NCBI RefSeq assembly: GCF_018687755.1
Contig: NZ_CP061305.1
Span: 805,099 to 869,098 of the forward strand
Length of the DNA: 64,000 nucleotides
Reading direction: 5' to 3'
Source: Polynucleobacter sp. JS-Mosq-20-D10
Lineage (GTDB): Bacteria > Pseudomonadota > Gammaproteobacteria > Burkholderiales > Burkholderiaceae
The position numbers were made by a program, and so were the translations under genes. A model generated the notes under the pieces. It had not been told where the DNA came from. It saw nothing but the letters and a program-made list of their open reading frames with translations, and searched no databases. Of this stretch, positions 47,107-54,744 are shown one piece after another (positions within the stretch are counted from its first letter, which is position 1; the number at the start of each line of letters is the position of its first letter).

Positions 47107-48111
47107 TTAATCTAACTGGGCACCAGACTTCTTAACTACTGAAGACCAACGGGTAACGTCTGCGCTTACCTGTTTACCAAAAGCCTCGCCATAGAGATTA
47201 GGCGTATCAGATCCATTTTTCTCCCAAATTGATTTGAGCTTTGGATTGTTTAACGCTTTTTGAACTTCGGCAATCATCTTGTCTACGATTGGTTTTGGGG
47301 TGCCGACAGGAGCAAACATGGAGTACCAGGTAGACACTTCGTAGTCAGGTAAGCCAGCTTCTTTGAAAGTAGGTACATTCGGAATGGCAGTTGAACGCTT
47401 ATTAGATGCTACAGCAATCGCTACTAGCTTGCCCGCATTAATTTGCGGAGCCGAAGTAGCAAGACCATCAAATTCCAAGTCAATTTGGCCAGCTAGTAAA
47501 TCATTCATTGCTGGGCCAGCACCGCGATAGGGGATATGAGTAATAAATGTGCCTGTTTGTATCTTAAAGAGTTCGCCAGCCAAGTGATGAACTGTGCCAC
47601 TGCCTGCACTAGCAAAATTGTATTTACCAGGGTTTTTCTTCATGAGCGCGATGAAATCCTTAGCATTACGTGCGCTCACTCTTTGTGGGTTTACTACTAA
47701 AACTTGTGGTACGTTTGCAATCATCGCAACTGGGATAAAGCTCTTCTCAATATCGTAATCAAGATTTTTATACATTGAAGGCGCAATTGTGTGGTGAGTT
47801 GCGCCGATAAACCAAGTGTAACCATCTGGGGCTGCTTTTGCAGCTACTGAGGCACCAACGGTACCACCTGCACCACCACGATTATCAATAATGAATTGCT
47901 TACCTAATTGCTCTGTCAACTGCGCAGCTAAAGGTCTTGCAAAAGCATCGGTTCCACCACCCGCTGGAAATGGATTCAAAAAAGTGACTTGTTTTGCTGG
48001 CCACTCTTGCGCTAGGGCAATTGATGGCATTGATCCAAGCAGAAGGATGTTTCCAGCAAACAAACATGCTTTTAAAAGAATGCGCTTTTTTTGATTTTTA
48101 TAATTATTCAT
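47107..48111 (-). CDS. Bug-family (TctC-like) tripartite tricarboxylate receptor
   Basis: 334-residue periplasmic binding protein with a signal peptide of about 34 residues. Typical Bug motifs: WPAKQVTFLNPFPAGGGTDAFARPLA, NRGGAGGTVGASVAAKAAPDGYT and a PYRGAGPAMNDLLAGQIDL segment. Bug receptors bind small carboxylates; the ligand cannot be read here. No TctA/TctB genes are near. It lies between two other receptor genes on the same strand. Confidence 0.88.
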   Translation of the reverse strand: MNNYKNQKKRILLKACLFAGNILLLGSMPSIALAQEWPAKQVTFLNPFPAGGGTDAFARPLAAQLTEQLGKQFIIDNRGGAGGTVGASVAAKAAPDGYTWFIGATHHTIAPSMYKNLDYDIEKSFIPVAMIANVPQVLVVNPQRVSARNAKDFIALMKKNPGKYNFASAGSGTVHHLAGELFKIQTGTFITHIPYRGAGPAMNDLLAGQIDLEFDGLATSAPQINAGKLVAIAVASNKRSTAIPNVPTFKEAGLPDYEVSTWYSMFAPVGTPKPIVDKMIAEVQKALNNPKLKSIWEKNGSDTPNLYGEAFGKQVSADVTRWSSVVKKSGAQLD

Positions 48112-48125
48112 TGGTAGATCCTGTA

Positions 48126-49115
48126 TTAGTCTGAGATTTTAGATTTACGGATAATAGGGCCCCACTTATTAATTTCCGCCTCTAGATGTGATTTCAAGGC
48201 TTCGGGGCTTACTTTATTCATCGCGACAATATCAATATTTGAGTCATTGAGGCGCGCTTTTACATCTGGATCATTGAGCGCCTTTTTTAGTGCTGCATTG
48301 ATCTTTTCCAATATTGGTGGTGGGGTGCCTTTAGCAAGATAAAGTCCATGCCATACTTTCACATCGAAACCCTTTAGTCCTTGCTCATCAAGTGTTGGGA
48401 CATTTGGTAGTGCTGACAATCTTTTTGGAGTTGTCACCCCATAAACCTGTACTCGCCCATCTTTTACGTATGGGATAGTTTGAGTTGTTTGGTCACACAA
48501 AAGATCAACTTGACCACCCATCAAATCAGTCAGGGCTGGTCCAGTGCCTTTATATGGAATAGTTGTTAACTTCACACCTTCGCGACTCATAAAAATTAAT
48601 CCGCAAAGTTGCGAAACAGCGCCAGGGCCAGCATTGGCCATAGTCACTTTTTCTTTATTCGCTTTGATATATGCCTCAAGCTCTTTAAAGTTCTTTGGGG
48701 GGAAATCTTTGCGACCTAGCATGAGCATCGGAACATCAACAACTTGTCCAACATAGTCAAAATCCTTCATTGGATCGTAAGGCAACGAATCATAAAGTGC
48801 TGGGGCAGTTGCCATTCCCATGTGATGTAGAAATAGGGTATAGCCATCTGGTGTTGATCTTGCCACCTTGGTTGCGGCGATTGTTCCGCCGGCTCCAACC
48901 ACGTTTTCAACAATCACAGTTTGACCAAGTGCCTTACCCATGGGGACTGCGAGCAGTCTTGCTACCGCATCAGTTGGTCCCCCAGCCGCAAAAGGAACGA
49001 TTAGCGATATTGGTTTTGCTGGGTAATTTGATTGAGCCTGGGACGCAGTGCTAAATGCCATCGTAAATAGCGCTATCAATGAGATACCGCTTCGGACTAA
49101 TGTATTTTTTTTCAT
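48126..49115 (-). CDS. Bug-family (TctC-like) tripartite tricarboxylate receptor
   Basis: 329 residues from ATG 49115 (MKKNTLVRSG), which gives a clean signal peptide; the 11-residue upstream extension is unlikely. Motifs YPAKPISLIVPFAAGGPTDAVARLLA, VENVVGAGGTIAATKVA and PYKGTGPALTDLMGGQVDLL are typical. First gene of the minus-strand receptor row and divergent from another Bug gene. Confidence 0.88.
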   Translation of the reverse strand: MKKNTLVRSGISLIALFTMAFSTASQAQSNYPAKPISLIVPFAAGGPTDAVARLLAVPMGKALGQTVIVENVVGAGGTIAATKVARSTPDGYTLFLHHMGMATAPALYDSLPYDPMKDFDYVGQVVDVPMLMLGRKDFPPKNFKELEAYIKANKEKVTMANAGPGAVSQLCGLIFMSREGVKLTTIPYKGTGPALTDLMGGQVDLLCDQTTQTIPYVKDGRVQVYGVTTPKRLSALPNVPTLDEQGLKGFDVKVWHGLYLAKGTPPPILEKINAALKKALNDPDVKARLNDSNIDIVAMNKVSPEALKSHLEAEINKWGPIIRKSKISD

Positions 49116-49184
49116 GTCTTGTTCAATTGAAATAGTTATGACCTTCACATCATCTTTTGCTTTTTGTATTAATACCTTAAGGAA

Positions 49185-49202
49185 TACCCTAAATTAAGGG
49201 TA
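49185..49202. promoter_or_regulatory. TACCCT/AGGGTA dyads in a divergent promoter region
   Basis: TACCCT-AAATTA-AGGGTA lies between divergent Bug genes; a further TTAAGGGTAAG copy is at about 49227 and CCTTAAGG at 49175. Repeated TAAGGGTA units suggest a regulator site. Confidence 0.4.
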
Positions 49203-49295
49203 AATACCGAGTCATTTGTCGATCTTAAGGGTAAGAATAGAGCTTTTCTATTCCACACTTGAATTTGTAGCCGGCAACTAATGAGGAGATTTAAC

Positions 49296-50300
49296 GTGAA
49301 GTACTATCTTAAAGGGGCATTGATTTCCACCGCATTAGTCCTCGGTGCTACTAGTGTTTCACCTGCTTTCGCTGCTTGGGAACCAACCAAGCCAGTTGAG
49401 TTCATCATTCCTGCCGGTCCTGGCGGTGGTGCTGACCAAATGGCCCGAATGATCCAAGGCATTGTTACAAAAAATAATTTGATGAAGCAGTCAATAATTC
49501 CGGTCAACAAAGGTGCTGGTGCCGGCGCTGAAGGTTTCTTGGCAATGAAAGAAGCTAAGGGCGATCCAAACAAAATAGTTATCACCCTCTCAAACTTGTT
49601 CACAACGCCACTGGCAACTGGTGTTCCATTTAACTGGAAAGACATCACTCCAGTAGCGATGTTAGCCTTAGACCAGTTTGTATTGTGGGATAACGCAGAC
49701 AAGCCATATAAAACAGCCAAGGAATATATCGATGCCGCTAAAGCAGCTGGCCCAGGTAAATTCAAAATGGGTGGTACTGGCTCTAAGCAAGAAGACCAAA
49801 TTATTACCGTTGCCCTTGAAAAAGCAACTGGTGCTAAGTTCACTTACATCCCATTCAAAGGGGGTGGCGACGTTGCTGTTCAGCTTGTAGGTAATCATAT
49901 TGATTCTTCTGTGAATAACCCAATTGAAGCGGTTGCTCAATGGCGTGCTAACAAATTACGTGCCTTGTGTGTATTTGATGACACTCGTATGCCTTATAAA
50001 GAGAAAATCACTGCTACACAATCTTGGTATGACGTTCCAACTTGTAAAGAGGCTGGAGTTTCAACTGACTACGTGATGTTGCGCGGTATTTTCATGGCTC
50101 CAGGCGTAACTCAAGAGCAGGTTGATTTCTATATTGAGTTGTTCAAAAAAGTACGTGCTACACCAGAATGGAAGAAGTTTATGGCTGATGGCGCATTTAA
50201 CCAAACATTCATGACTGGTAAAGAATTTAATAACTGGTTGACCTTGAATGAAGTGCTCCACAAGCAACTGATGGCTGAAGCAGGTTTCTTGGCTAAGTAA
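49296..50300 (+). CDS. TctC-like tricarboxylate-type periplasmic receptor
   Basis: 334 residues. Signal peptide ends near SPAFA. AWEPTKPVEFIIPAGPGGGADQMARMIQ, GAGAGAEGFLAMKEAKGDPN and YIPFKGGGDVAVQLVGNHID fit the Bug/TctC family, in a branch distinct from the two minus-strand copies. GTG 49296 was chosen because GAGGAG stands seven bases before it; ATG 49281 overlaps that ribosome site. A terminator follows. Membrane partners are absent from the window. Confidence 0.87.
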   Translation: MKYYLKGALISTALVLGATSVSPAFAAWEPTKPVEFIIPAGPGGGADQMARMIQGIVTKNNLMKQSIIPVNKGAGAGAEGFLAMKEAKGDPNKIVITLSNLFTTPLATGVPFNWKDITPVAMLALDQFVLWDNADKPYKTAKEYIDAAKAAGPGKFKMGGTGSKQEDQIITVALEKATGAKFTYIPFKGGGDVAVQLVGNHIDSSVNNPIEAVAQWRANKLRALCVFDDTRMPYKEKITATQSWYDVPTCKEAGVSTDYVMLRGIFMAPGVTQEQVDFYIELFKKVRATPEWKKFMADGAFNQTFMTGKEFNNWLTLNEVLHKQLMAEAGFLAK

Positions 50301-50317
50301 TCGAAATATGTACCCTT

Positions 50318-50349
50318 AAATGCTGCTAGTCCGCTAGTGGCATTTTTTT
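50318..50349 (+). terminator. Intrinsic terminator after the TctC-like gene
   Basis: Stem of AATGC and CTAG blocks paired with CTAG and GCATT, interrupted by a TG/TG mismatch, then seven T residues. Confidence 0.75.
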
Positions 50350-50375
50350 GAGTTTTTTTGCAGTAGAATAAAAAA

Positions 50376-50729
50376 ATGAAGTCACATTCTCGATCTTTAT
50401 CAATTCTTATTTGCCTTTTCTTGATTTCTTTCAAGGTGGTAGCATCTAGCGTTTTTATTGAGGCCGCCATTGAGCGTGCCGAGATGTATAAGAGCTTTCA
50501 GCTTGGCACTGCTGCCGTAGAGATCGGTCTTCAGTCCGGTTCTTCGGATGATAAGCAGGATGCTTGCTCTTTATTTTTAATGAGTCATGTTACAGCTAGC
50601 GTGAGTTCGATTGATATTGCCGTACAAGATCAAACTGCTAAGTCCGCTTCTCATGGGGCAGCGTACGATATATTATTCACGCAGAATATTCCTGATTCTG
50701 CGTTCAAGCCGCCGAAATACATCCTCTAA
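50376..50729 (+). CDS. Hypothetical exported protein
   Basis: 117 residues with a signal peptide (about 1-23, ending VVASS). The remainder is soluble, with a single cysteine (DACSLF) and no recognised domain. The stop codon lies inside a nine-bp hairpin (ATCCTCTAA/TTAGAGGAT, 50721-50744), followed by ATGGGG/CCCCAT, which may end the transcript. Nothing indicates its function; it precedes an outer-membrane lipoprotein gene. Confidence 0.5.
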   Translation: MKSHSRSLSILICLFLISFKVVASSVFIEAAIERAEMYKSFQLGTAAVEIGLQSGSSDDKQDACSLFLMSHVTASVSSIDIAVQDQTAKSASHGAAYDILFTQNIPDSAFKPPKYIL

Positions 50730-50816
50730 TTTCGTTTAGAGGATGGGGCTTAAGCTAATTCCCCATCAAAATTTTTTATCTGAAACACATTTTCAGATTT
50801 TTTGGGAATTATTACA

Positions 50817-51308
50817 ATGTCAAAGCTATATAAATTATTATTCGCAATTTCTTTTGTTGGGCTCATTTCAGCGTGTAGTAGCGTTAAGTTAGATGATGCC
50901 AATGGTGTGGCTGAAGTTAATGCTGGCGGCTCAATGACTTACGATCCAATTAGTGATCCCAAGTCTAGCGTATATGGCAAACGTTCAATCTATTTTGAGT
51001 TTGATAGCTATACCGTAGATCCAAAATATGTTTCAACTATCTCTGCTCATGCCTCGTATTTAAAAGCGTTTCAAAAGCAAAAAGCCTCCGTGATCATTCA
51101 AGGTAATACCGATGATCGTGGAACTGCAGAGTACAACCTCGCCTTAGGCCAAAAGCGCTCCGAATCTGTTAAGAAGGCCCTAGTTGCTCAAGGTGTTAGT
51201 GAATCTCAGTTGGAGGCGGTGAGTTTTGGAAAAGAAAAGCCAGCTGACCCGGCTCAGACAGAAGCGGCATTTAAAGAAAATCGCCGCGCTGATTTTGTCT
51301 ATCGCTAA
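50817..51308 (+). CDS. OmpA-domain lipoprotein, Pal-like
   Basis: 163 residues. Lipobox LISAC gives a lipid-anchored mature protein. The OmpA-C peptidoglycan-binding domain (about 55-163) has IYFEFDSYTVDPKY, GNTDDRGTAEYNLALGQKRSESV and the NRRADFVY end. It is close to Pal of the Tol-Pal system, yet no tol genes are nearby, so it is probably an extra copy on the island. ATG 50817 is preferred to TTG 50802. Confidence 0.85.
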   Translation: MSKLYKLLFAISFVGLISACSSVKLDDANGVAEVNAGGSMTYDPISDPKSSVYGKRSIYFEFDSYTVDPKYVSTISAHASYLKAFQKQKASVIIQGNTDDRGTAEYNLALGQKRSESVKKALVAQGVSESQLEAVSFGKEKPADPAQTEAAFKENRRADFVYR

Positions 51309-51325
51309 ACATCAAAGGCTATTCA

Positions 51326-51847
51326 ATGAAAAACATATTCAAACTCAGTTTGATGGGGATTGCTTTCCTAAGTGGATGCGCGACAAATACCACATCCAAT
51401 AACTCGGCAGAAGTTACTAAAGCGCCGGCACCTATGACAGCAATAACTCCAGTTCAGTCAGGCGTTGTTACTAGGCGACTTAATGATTGTATTGTGCGAA
51501 CCAATCAAAGCGCCGATGCATTGCTGGTAGATAGTCAGATTATTGTAGTTACAAGAAACAATCCGCATGCTAAGGCTCTCTTTAATTCGGCCGATAAATT
51601 AACTGACCAGCAGATAATTGCTCTAAGAAGTTACTTGGCTGAAGCAAATACCTGTCGCCCGGTTGCTACTGAGGGCTTAAGCCCCGAGTTGACTTTAATT
51701 TATCAAGAGTTCTTTAAAAAAATAGATGGCGTTTATGCGGATCTCATTGCTAGAAAGATCACTATCGGAGTAGCTAACCAGGAAAGACAATTGCTCATAC
51801 AAGATGCCCGTATGAAGCGGTTGGCCGTGCAGTCTAAAAAGAGTTAG
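51326..51847 (+). CDS. Hypothetical lipoprotein
   Basis: 173 residues. Signal with lipobox LSGC. The mature part has two cysteines (NDCIV, NTCRP) and is mainly helical towards the C-terminus, ending in a basic stretch. No family recognised. It begins 17 bases after the Pal-like gene and is likely co-transcribed, so an envelope role is plausible. Confidence 0.55.
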   Translation: MKNIFKLSLMGIAFLSGCATNTTSNNSAEVTKAPAPMTAITPVQSGVVTRRLNDCIVRTNQSADALLVDSQIIVVTRNNPHAKALFNSADKLTDQQIIALRSYLAEANTCRPVATEGLSPELTLIYQEFFKKIDGVYADLIARKITIGVANQERQLLIQDARMKRLAVQSKKS

Positions 51848-51859
51848 CGAGCCTAAGTT

Positions 51860-52171
51860 ATGACTAGGTATAAATTTAAATGCCGTTCTTGTAAGTTTGA
51901 ATGCATTAGTAGCATAGGCAGAGAAATTGGACTTCACTCTTCTAAAGTGGTGATGGTTTGCAAATTTTGCTCAATAATTAATACTTATACTTTGGCTCAA
52001 CAAGGGGGTATTAATACTGAAATTAGTAAGTTGCAAGTCTGTCTTAGTTGTCATTCTAGTGGTTATCTTTCCCAGTGGGATGGCCTTACTTGCCCGCATT
52101 GCAAGCTACATATGAGGGCGATTGGAAACCCTATAGGTACAAAGCGATTCTGCAAATATTGTCAAAGGTGA
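51860..52171 (+). CDS. Zinc-ribbon protein with four CxxC motifs
   Basis: 103 residues with CRSC, CKFC, CLSC-like, CPHC and CKYC pairs arranged as two or more zinc ribbons (about 9-37, 63-86 and 98-101). No enzyme domain is evident. Twelve bases after the lipoprotein gene and five bases before a DUF2789-like gene, so probably one operon. Function unknown; nucleic-acid or protein binding is possible. Confidence 0.6.
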   Translation: MTRYKFKCRSCKFECISSIGREIGLHSSKVVMVCKFCSIINTYTLAQQGGINTEISKLQVCLSCHSSGYLSQWDGLTCPHCKLHMRAIGNPIGTKRFCKYCQR

Positions 52172-52176
52172 ATTTG

Positions 52177-52410
52177 ATGAATGCTAACAAAAAAACTCTA
52201 GAAGAATTATTCGAGCAGTTAGATCTTTCGTCACAAAAAATTCATATGGAGAGATACATAGAAAGGCATCAGCTCAAGCCAGGTTCAGTCCTTCACGATG
52301 CCATCTATTGGGCTCCAGATCAAAAGGCCTTTTTAATTAAGGCTAAGGCCGGTGATTCAGAGTGGTCAGAAGTAGTAGATCAATTAGCTAATTTATTAAT
52401 ACAAAAATAA
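52177..52410 (+). CDS. DUF2789-like small protein
   Basis: 77 residues. LEELFEQLDLSSQKIHMERYIERHQLKPGSVLHDAIYWAPDQKAFLIKAKAGDSEWSEVVDQL is the span (about 8-71) that matches the small all-helical DUF2789 family, whose function is unknown. ATG 52177 has AAAGG at proper spacing. Last gene of the rightward row in this unit. Confidence 0.7.
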   Translation: MNANKKTLEELFEQLDLSSQKIHMERYIERHQLKPGSVLHDAIYWAPDQKAFLIKAKAGDSEWSEVVDQLANLLIQK

Positions 52411-52457
52411 AATTTTGACTGTTCTCTTTAGGCAGCAGAAGTCACGCTTAATTGTGT

Positions 52458-52491
52458 ATATGCGTATATGAGTGTATGCGTATATATACAT
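52458..52491. promoter_or_regulatory. Palindrome site 4 (two ATGCGTATAT half sites)
   Basis: ATGCGTATATG (52460-52470) and ATGCGTATATATACAT (52476-52491), relatives of the sites in the first unit. Oddly, this copy lies between convergent genes, where no promoter is expected. Confidence 0.5.
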
Positions 52492-52569
52492 CTATTACGT
52501 AAGATTGTGGTGGCAGGATGTACCACCAAGGTCCGCTTTGGGTCGTTAGCGGACATTGGTTAAACAAGC

Positions 52570-52584
52570 GTTACTTTAAGTAAC
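52570..52584. repeat. Palindrome GTTACTT-T-AAGTAAC
   Basis: Same seven-base arms as the palindrome at 35759-35779 of the first unit. Shared element of both units. Confidence 0.5.
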
Positions 52585-52608
52585 ACTTACAAATCATTCA
52601 AAAAGTAC

Positions 52609-52643
52609 TTTGGAGCAACGAAGTGTTAGATGGTTGCTCCAAA
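52609..52643. terminator. Hairpin between convergent genes
   Basis: Perfect 11-bp arms TTTGGAGCAAC and GTTGCTCCAAA with a 13-base loop; a TGGTTTT-G-AAAACCA palindrome follows at 52651-52665. Likely ends the minus-strand row. Confidence 0.6.
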
Positions 52644-52673
52644 ATTCCTGTGGTTTTGAAAACCAAAGAGCGC

Positions 52674-53024
52674 TCAAGCAGAATAAACCACTATTTTTGC
52701 GCTATCTTGAATCTGCACTGCAATAGACCCTTGCTGTTTCTTTCTTAGCACTGCTGCTAGCGCATCATTAAATGAGCCATAGGTTCCAATGCCTATCCAA
52801 GCTGAGTAGGGGTTATTGGGCTTATGTAATGCTCTAAAGGTTTTAGACATTGGATAGCTTTCTAATTGATTGAGGGTAGTTTGAGCAGCTTGAATCTTTT
52901 GCCTGGCTCGCTCCGCTTTAACTGCTGCTTGTGCTCGTTTAGCCTGATCTTTAAGGGCGTTGATCCGCGCCTGTGCTGGCGTTAGTGGCTTAGTTGGGCT
53001 AGATTTAAATTCATAAAATCGCAT
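52674..53024 (-). CDS. Hypothetical mobile-element protein
   Basis: 116 residues. The first half is a basic, Ala/Gln/Lys-rich probable coiled coil (about 15-55), the second half a compact domain with SAWIGIGTYGSFNDALAAVL. No family recognised. Last gene of a three-gene minus-strand row with DUF6876- and DUF6641-like genes, which are common on integrative elements and plasmids of proteobacteria. Confidence 0.5.
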   Translation of the reverse strand: MRFYEFKSSPTKPLTPAQARINALKDQAKRAQAAVKAERARQKIQAAQTTLNQLESYPMSKTFRALHKPNNPYSAWIGIGTYGSFNDALAAVLRKKQQGSIAVQIQDSAKIVVYSA

Positions 53025-53053
53025 ACTGATATTTAGCTGTTGGCTTTTAGTGA

Positions 53054-53419
53054 CTAATACTCAGTGGGTAGCATTAAGATCCAACGCTCACTATCCCAGC
53101 AGGCATAGAGTGCTATGGAATCTAGTGGAAAGGTCGTATAGGTAATTTTCTGAGTGGCTAGTACGTTGCCATTGCCATCATCGAGTAATAGCTCAGCCTT
53201 GCCGTTATTCACAGTCAACTTGCAACTGACAAATACTTCCGCTTTAGTTAAATGGACAATATGACTGCTAATGGCATCCATCAGCCAATAGCAGGCCGCT
53301 TCTTGTGCCAAAAATTGTGCACCATCCGTTAGAAAGACTTTAGGCCATAGAGGGTAGTAGTACTGCGTTCCATAAAATTGCTCCAAATGATTCAAAAGCT
53401 GGGTTTTAGATAGATTCAT
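53054..53419 (-). CDS. DUF6876-like protein
   Basis: 121 residues. LLNHLEQFYGTQYYYPLWPKVFLTDGAQFLAQEAACYWLMDAI (about 8-50) matches the pattern of DUF6876 proteins, small soluble proteins of unknown function found on mobile elements. Intact, with no signal peptide. It lies 29 bases upstream of the previous gene on the same strand. Confidence 0.7.
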   Translation of the reverse strand: MNLSKTQLLNHLEQFYGTQYYYPLWPKVFLTDGAQFLAQEAACYWLMDAISSHIVHLTKAEVFVSCKLTVNNGKAELLLDDGNGNVLATQKITYTTFPLDSIALYACWDSERWILMLPTEY

Positions 53420-53458
53420 TTATGCTATGCCTCACAGTCATTTATTTATGAATTGGGT

Positions 53459-53956
53459 TTACGCAACAGATCTAGTTAAAACCTTGCTCTTTTGACTCGT
53501 TTTCGGGATTTTCAATTCAAAGCGACTGCGCAGCTGCAGGCTCGCCGCTTCTATGGCTGCATCAAATGTACCGATCTCCGCTTCGCGCTTGAGTAGTTCA
53601 AGTACTTCAATGACATTCTCTAAATTAGCAGCCTCTACAGTAGTTTTTCCATTAGCCAGCTCTAAAAGCTTGCTGCCATAAAAAACGTTAATGCACAGTG
53701 ATCCTGCGCTGCTGTTAAACCACCAAGGTTTAATGCGCTTGGGCTTTTCGATACTTTTGATATTGCCTTCTAGATCCTTGACGTTTTTGTAGCGCTTTAC
53801 GACAAAGTCTTTACCGCTATGTTTTGCTTTGGCTAATTCCAGCTGTTCCCATAACTTGCTAATCAGCTTGTTTCTACGCTGCACTATAGGGGGTTGGTTT
53901 TTGGGCCGTTTTGCATCGGTCAATTTGAGGGTATTGAGGTTCTCTAGTGTTGCCAT
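53459..53956 (-). CDS. DUF6641-like protein
   Basis: 165 residues from ATG 53956, which has GGAG six bases upstream; an ATG four codons earlier overlaps that site. LKLTDAKRPKNQPPIVQRRNKLISKLWEQLELAKA and KRIKPWWF are the recognisable parts of DUF6641, a family of unknown function on plasmids and integrative elements. First gene of the minus-strand row; the long non-coding region begins upstream of it. Confidence 0.7.
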   Translation of the reverse strand: MATLENLNTLKLTDAKRPKNQPPIVQRRNKLISKLWEQLELAKAKHSGKDFVVKRYKNVKDLEGNIKSIEKPKRIKPWWFNSSAGSLCINVFYGSKLLELANGKTTVEAANLENVIEVLELLKREAEIGTFDAAIEAASLQLRSRFELKIPKTSQKSKVLTRSVA

Positions 53957-54129
53957 CGTGTTCTCCATCAGTTGAGTTAAAAATGCCTGGACAACACAAC
54001 AATATGATCAGAAAACCCCTTTGGACAACCGAAAAAAGGCCGTTCTTAACCTCTTTTTAGGCCTTAGAACACATAGGTACTTTTTTTATCGATTTTTATG
54101 TTCAAGCTAAATAAATTCATAAAAAGAAG

Positions 54130-54580
54130 TAAAAACAGTAAGGCATAAAGGTTGGCACGCCGAAGGTAATAGTGCTGCGAAACCCGTTCTGATGTGTGAC
54201 GGTACGCAATTCAGATCACTTACTATCTGGCCTCATTGCACTACCCAAGACCCTGTTTTGGATGCTTTAAACGACGCCCCTGTGTGGCAGTACCGTTTGC
54301 AATGTTGTATTGGTTGGTAGCGTAGCGATACGTGAATGTAGGCTAAATGACGAAGAAATTCGTCTAGGCTGAAAGTGAGTGGGAACGCCAATGAAATAAA
54401 TCCACAAGCTAGTTTGCAATGGTTCCTGATATAGGCCGCAAATTAGCTGCGTATGACGGCACGTAATAGGTGATAGCAATACCTACCTATCTTGCACTGG
54501 CAAGTTGTGTGTATATCAGTTGAAAACCTCAGTGAAAGAGGTAAGCATAAGTCAAGCCCTTTATCAGGGCTTGGCTTGTG
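54130..54580 (+). ncRNA. Candidate structured non-coding RNA of unknown class
   Basis: No protein-like ORF lies in 53957-54744. Instead many complementary segments occur: ACGGTAC (54199) with GTACCGT (54291) enclosing CAGAT/ATCTG; GACGAA-GAAA-TTCGTC at 54349-54364 with a GNRA loop on the plus strand; CGCA/TGCG inside GCCG/CGGC near 54433-54460; CTTGC/GCAAG at 54491-54504; ACCTC/GAGGT at 54526-54542; and CAAGCCCT/AGGGCTTG at 54553-54573. The hairpin loops favour the plus strand. Boundaries are approximate and no Rfam class is recognised. A non-RNA reading (operators, origin or transfer site) remains possible. Confidence 0.45.
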
Positions 54581-54676
54581 CTTCCTAGTGAAAGATCTTG
54601 AAATTCAATATTTCTAATTATGACTATAAAAAATATGATAAAAAGAAGAAAAATGCGATGAGCGCAAGCGAAGAGC

Positions 54677-54697
54677 AAGCTAACGCAGTTAGCTTTT
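54677..54697 (+). terminator. Terminator-like hairpin downstream of the structured region
   Basis: Eight-bp stem AAGCTAAC/GTTAGCTT with loop GCA and four T in total at the end. It could end a plus-strand transcript from the non-coding region. Confidence 0.5.
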
Positions 54698-54744
54698 AAA
54701 GTAATAATCTTCAGTCATACATTGAAAATTTCAAGACTTGGTAT

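Noticed and set aside
54267..54479. Minus-strand ORF of 70 codons in the structured region
   Set aside because: It shows no protein-like composition or start signal, and the same bases form strong RNA stems.
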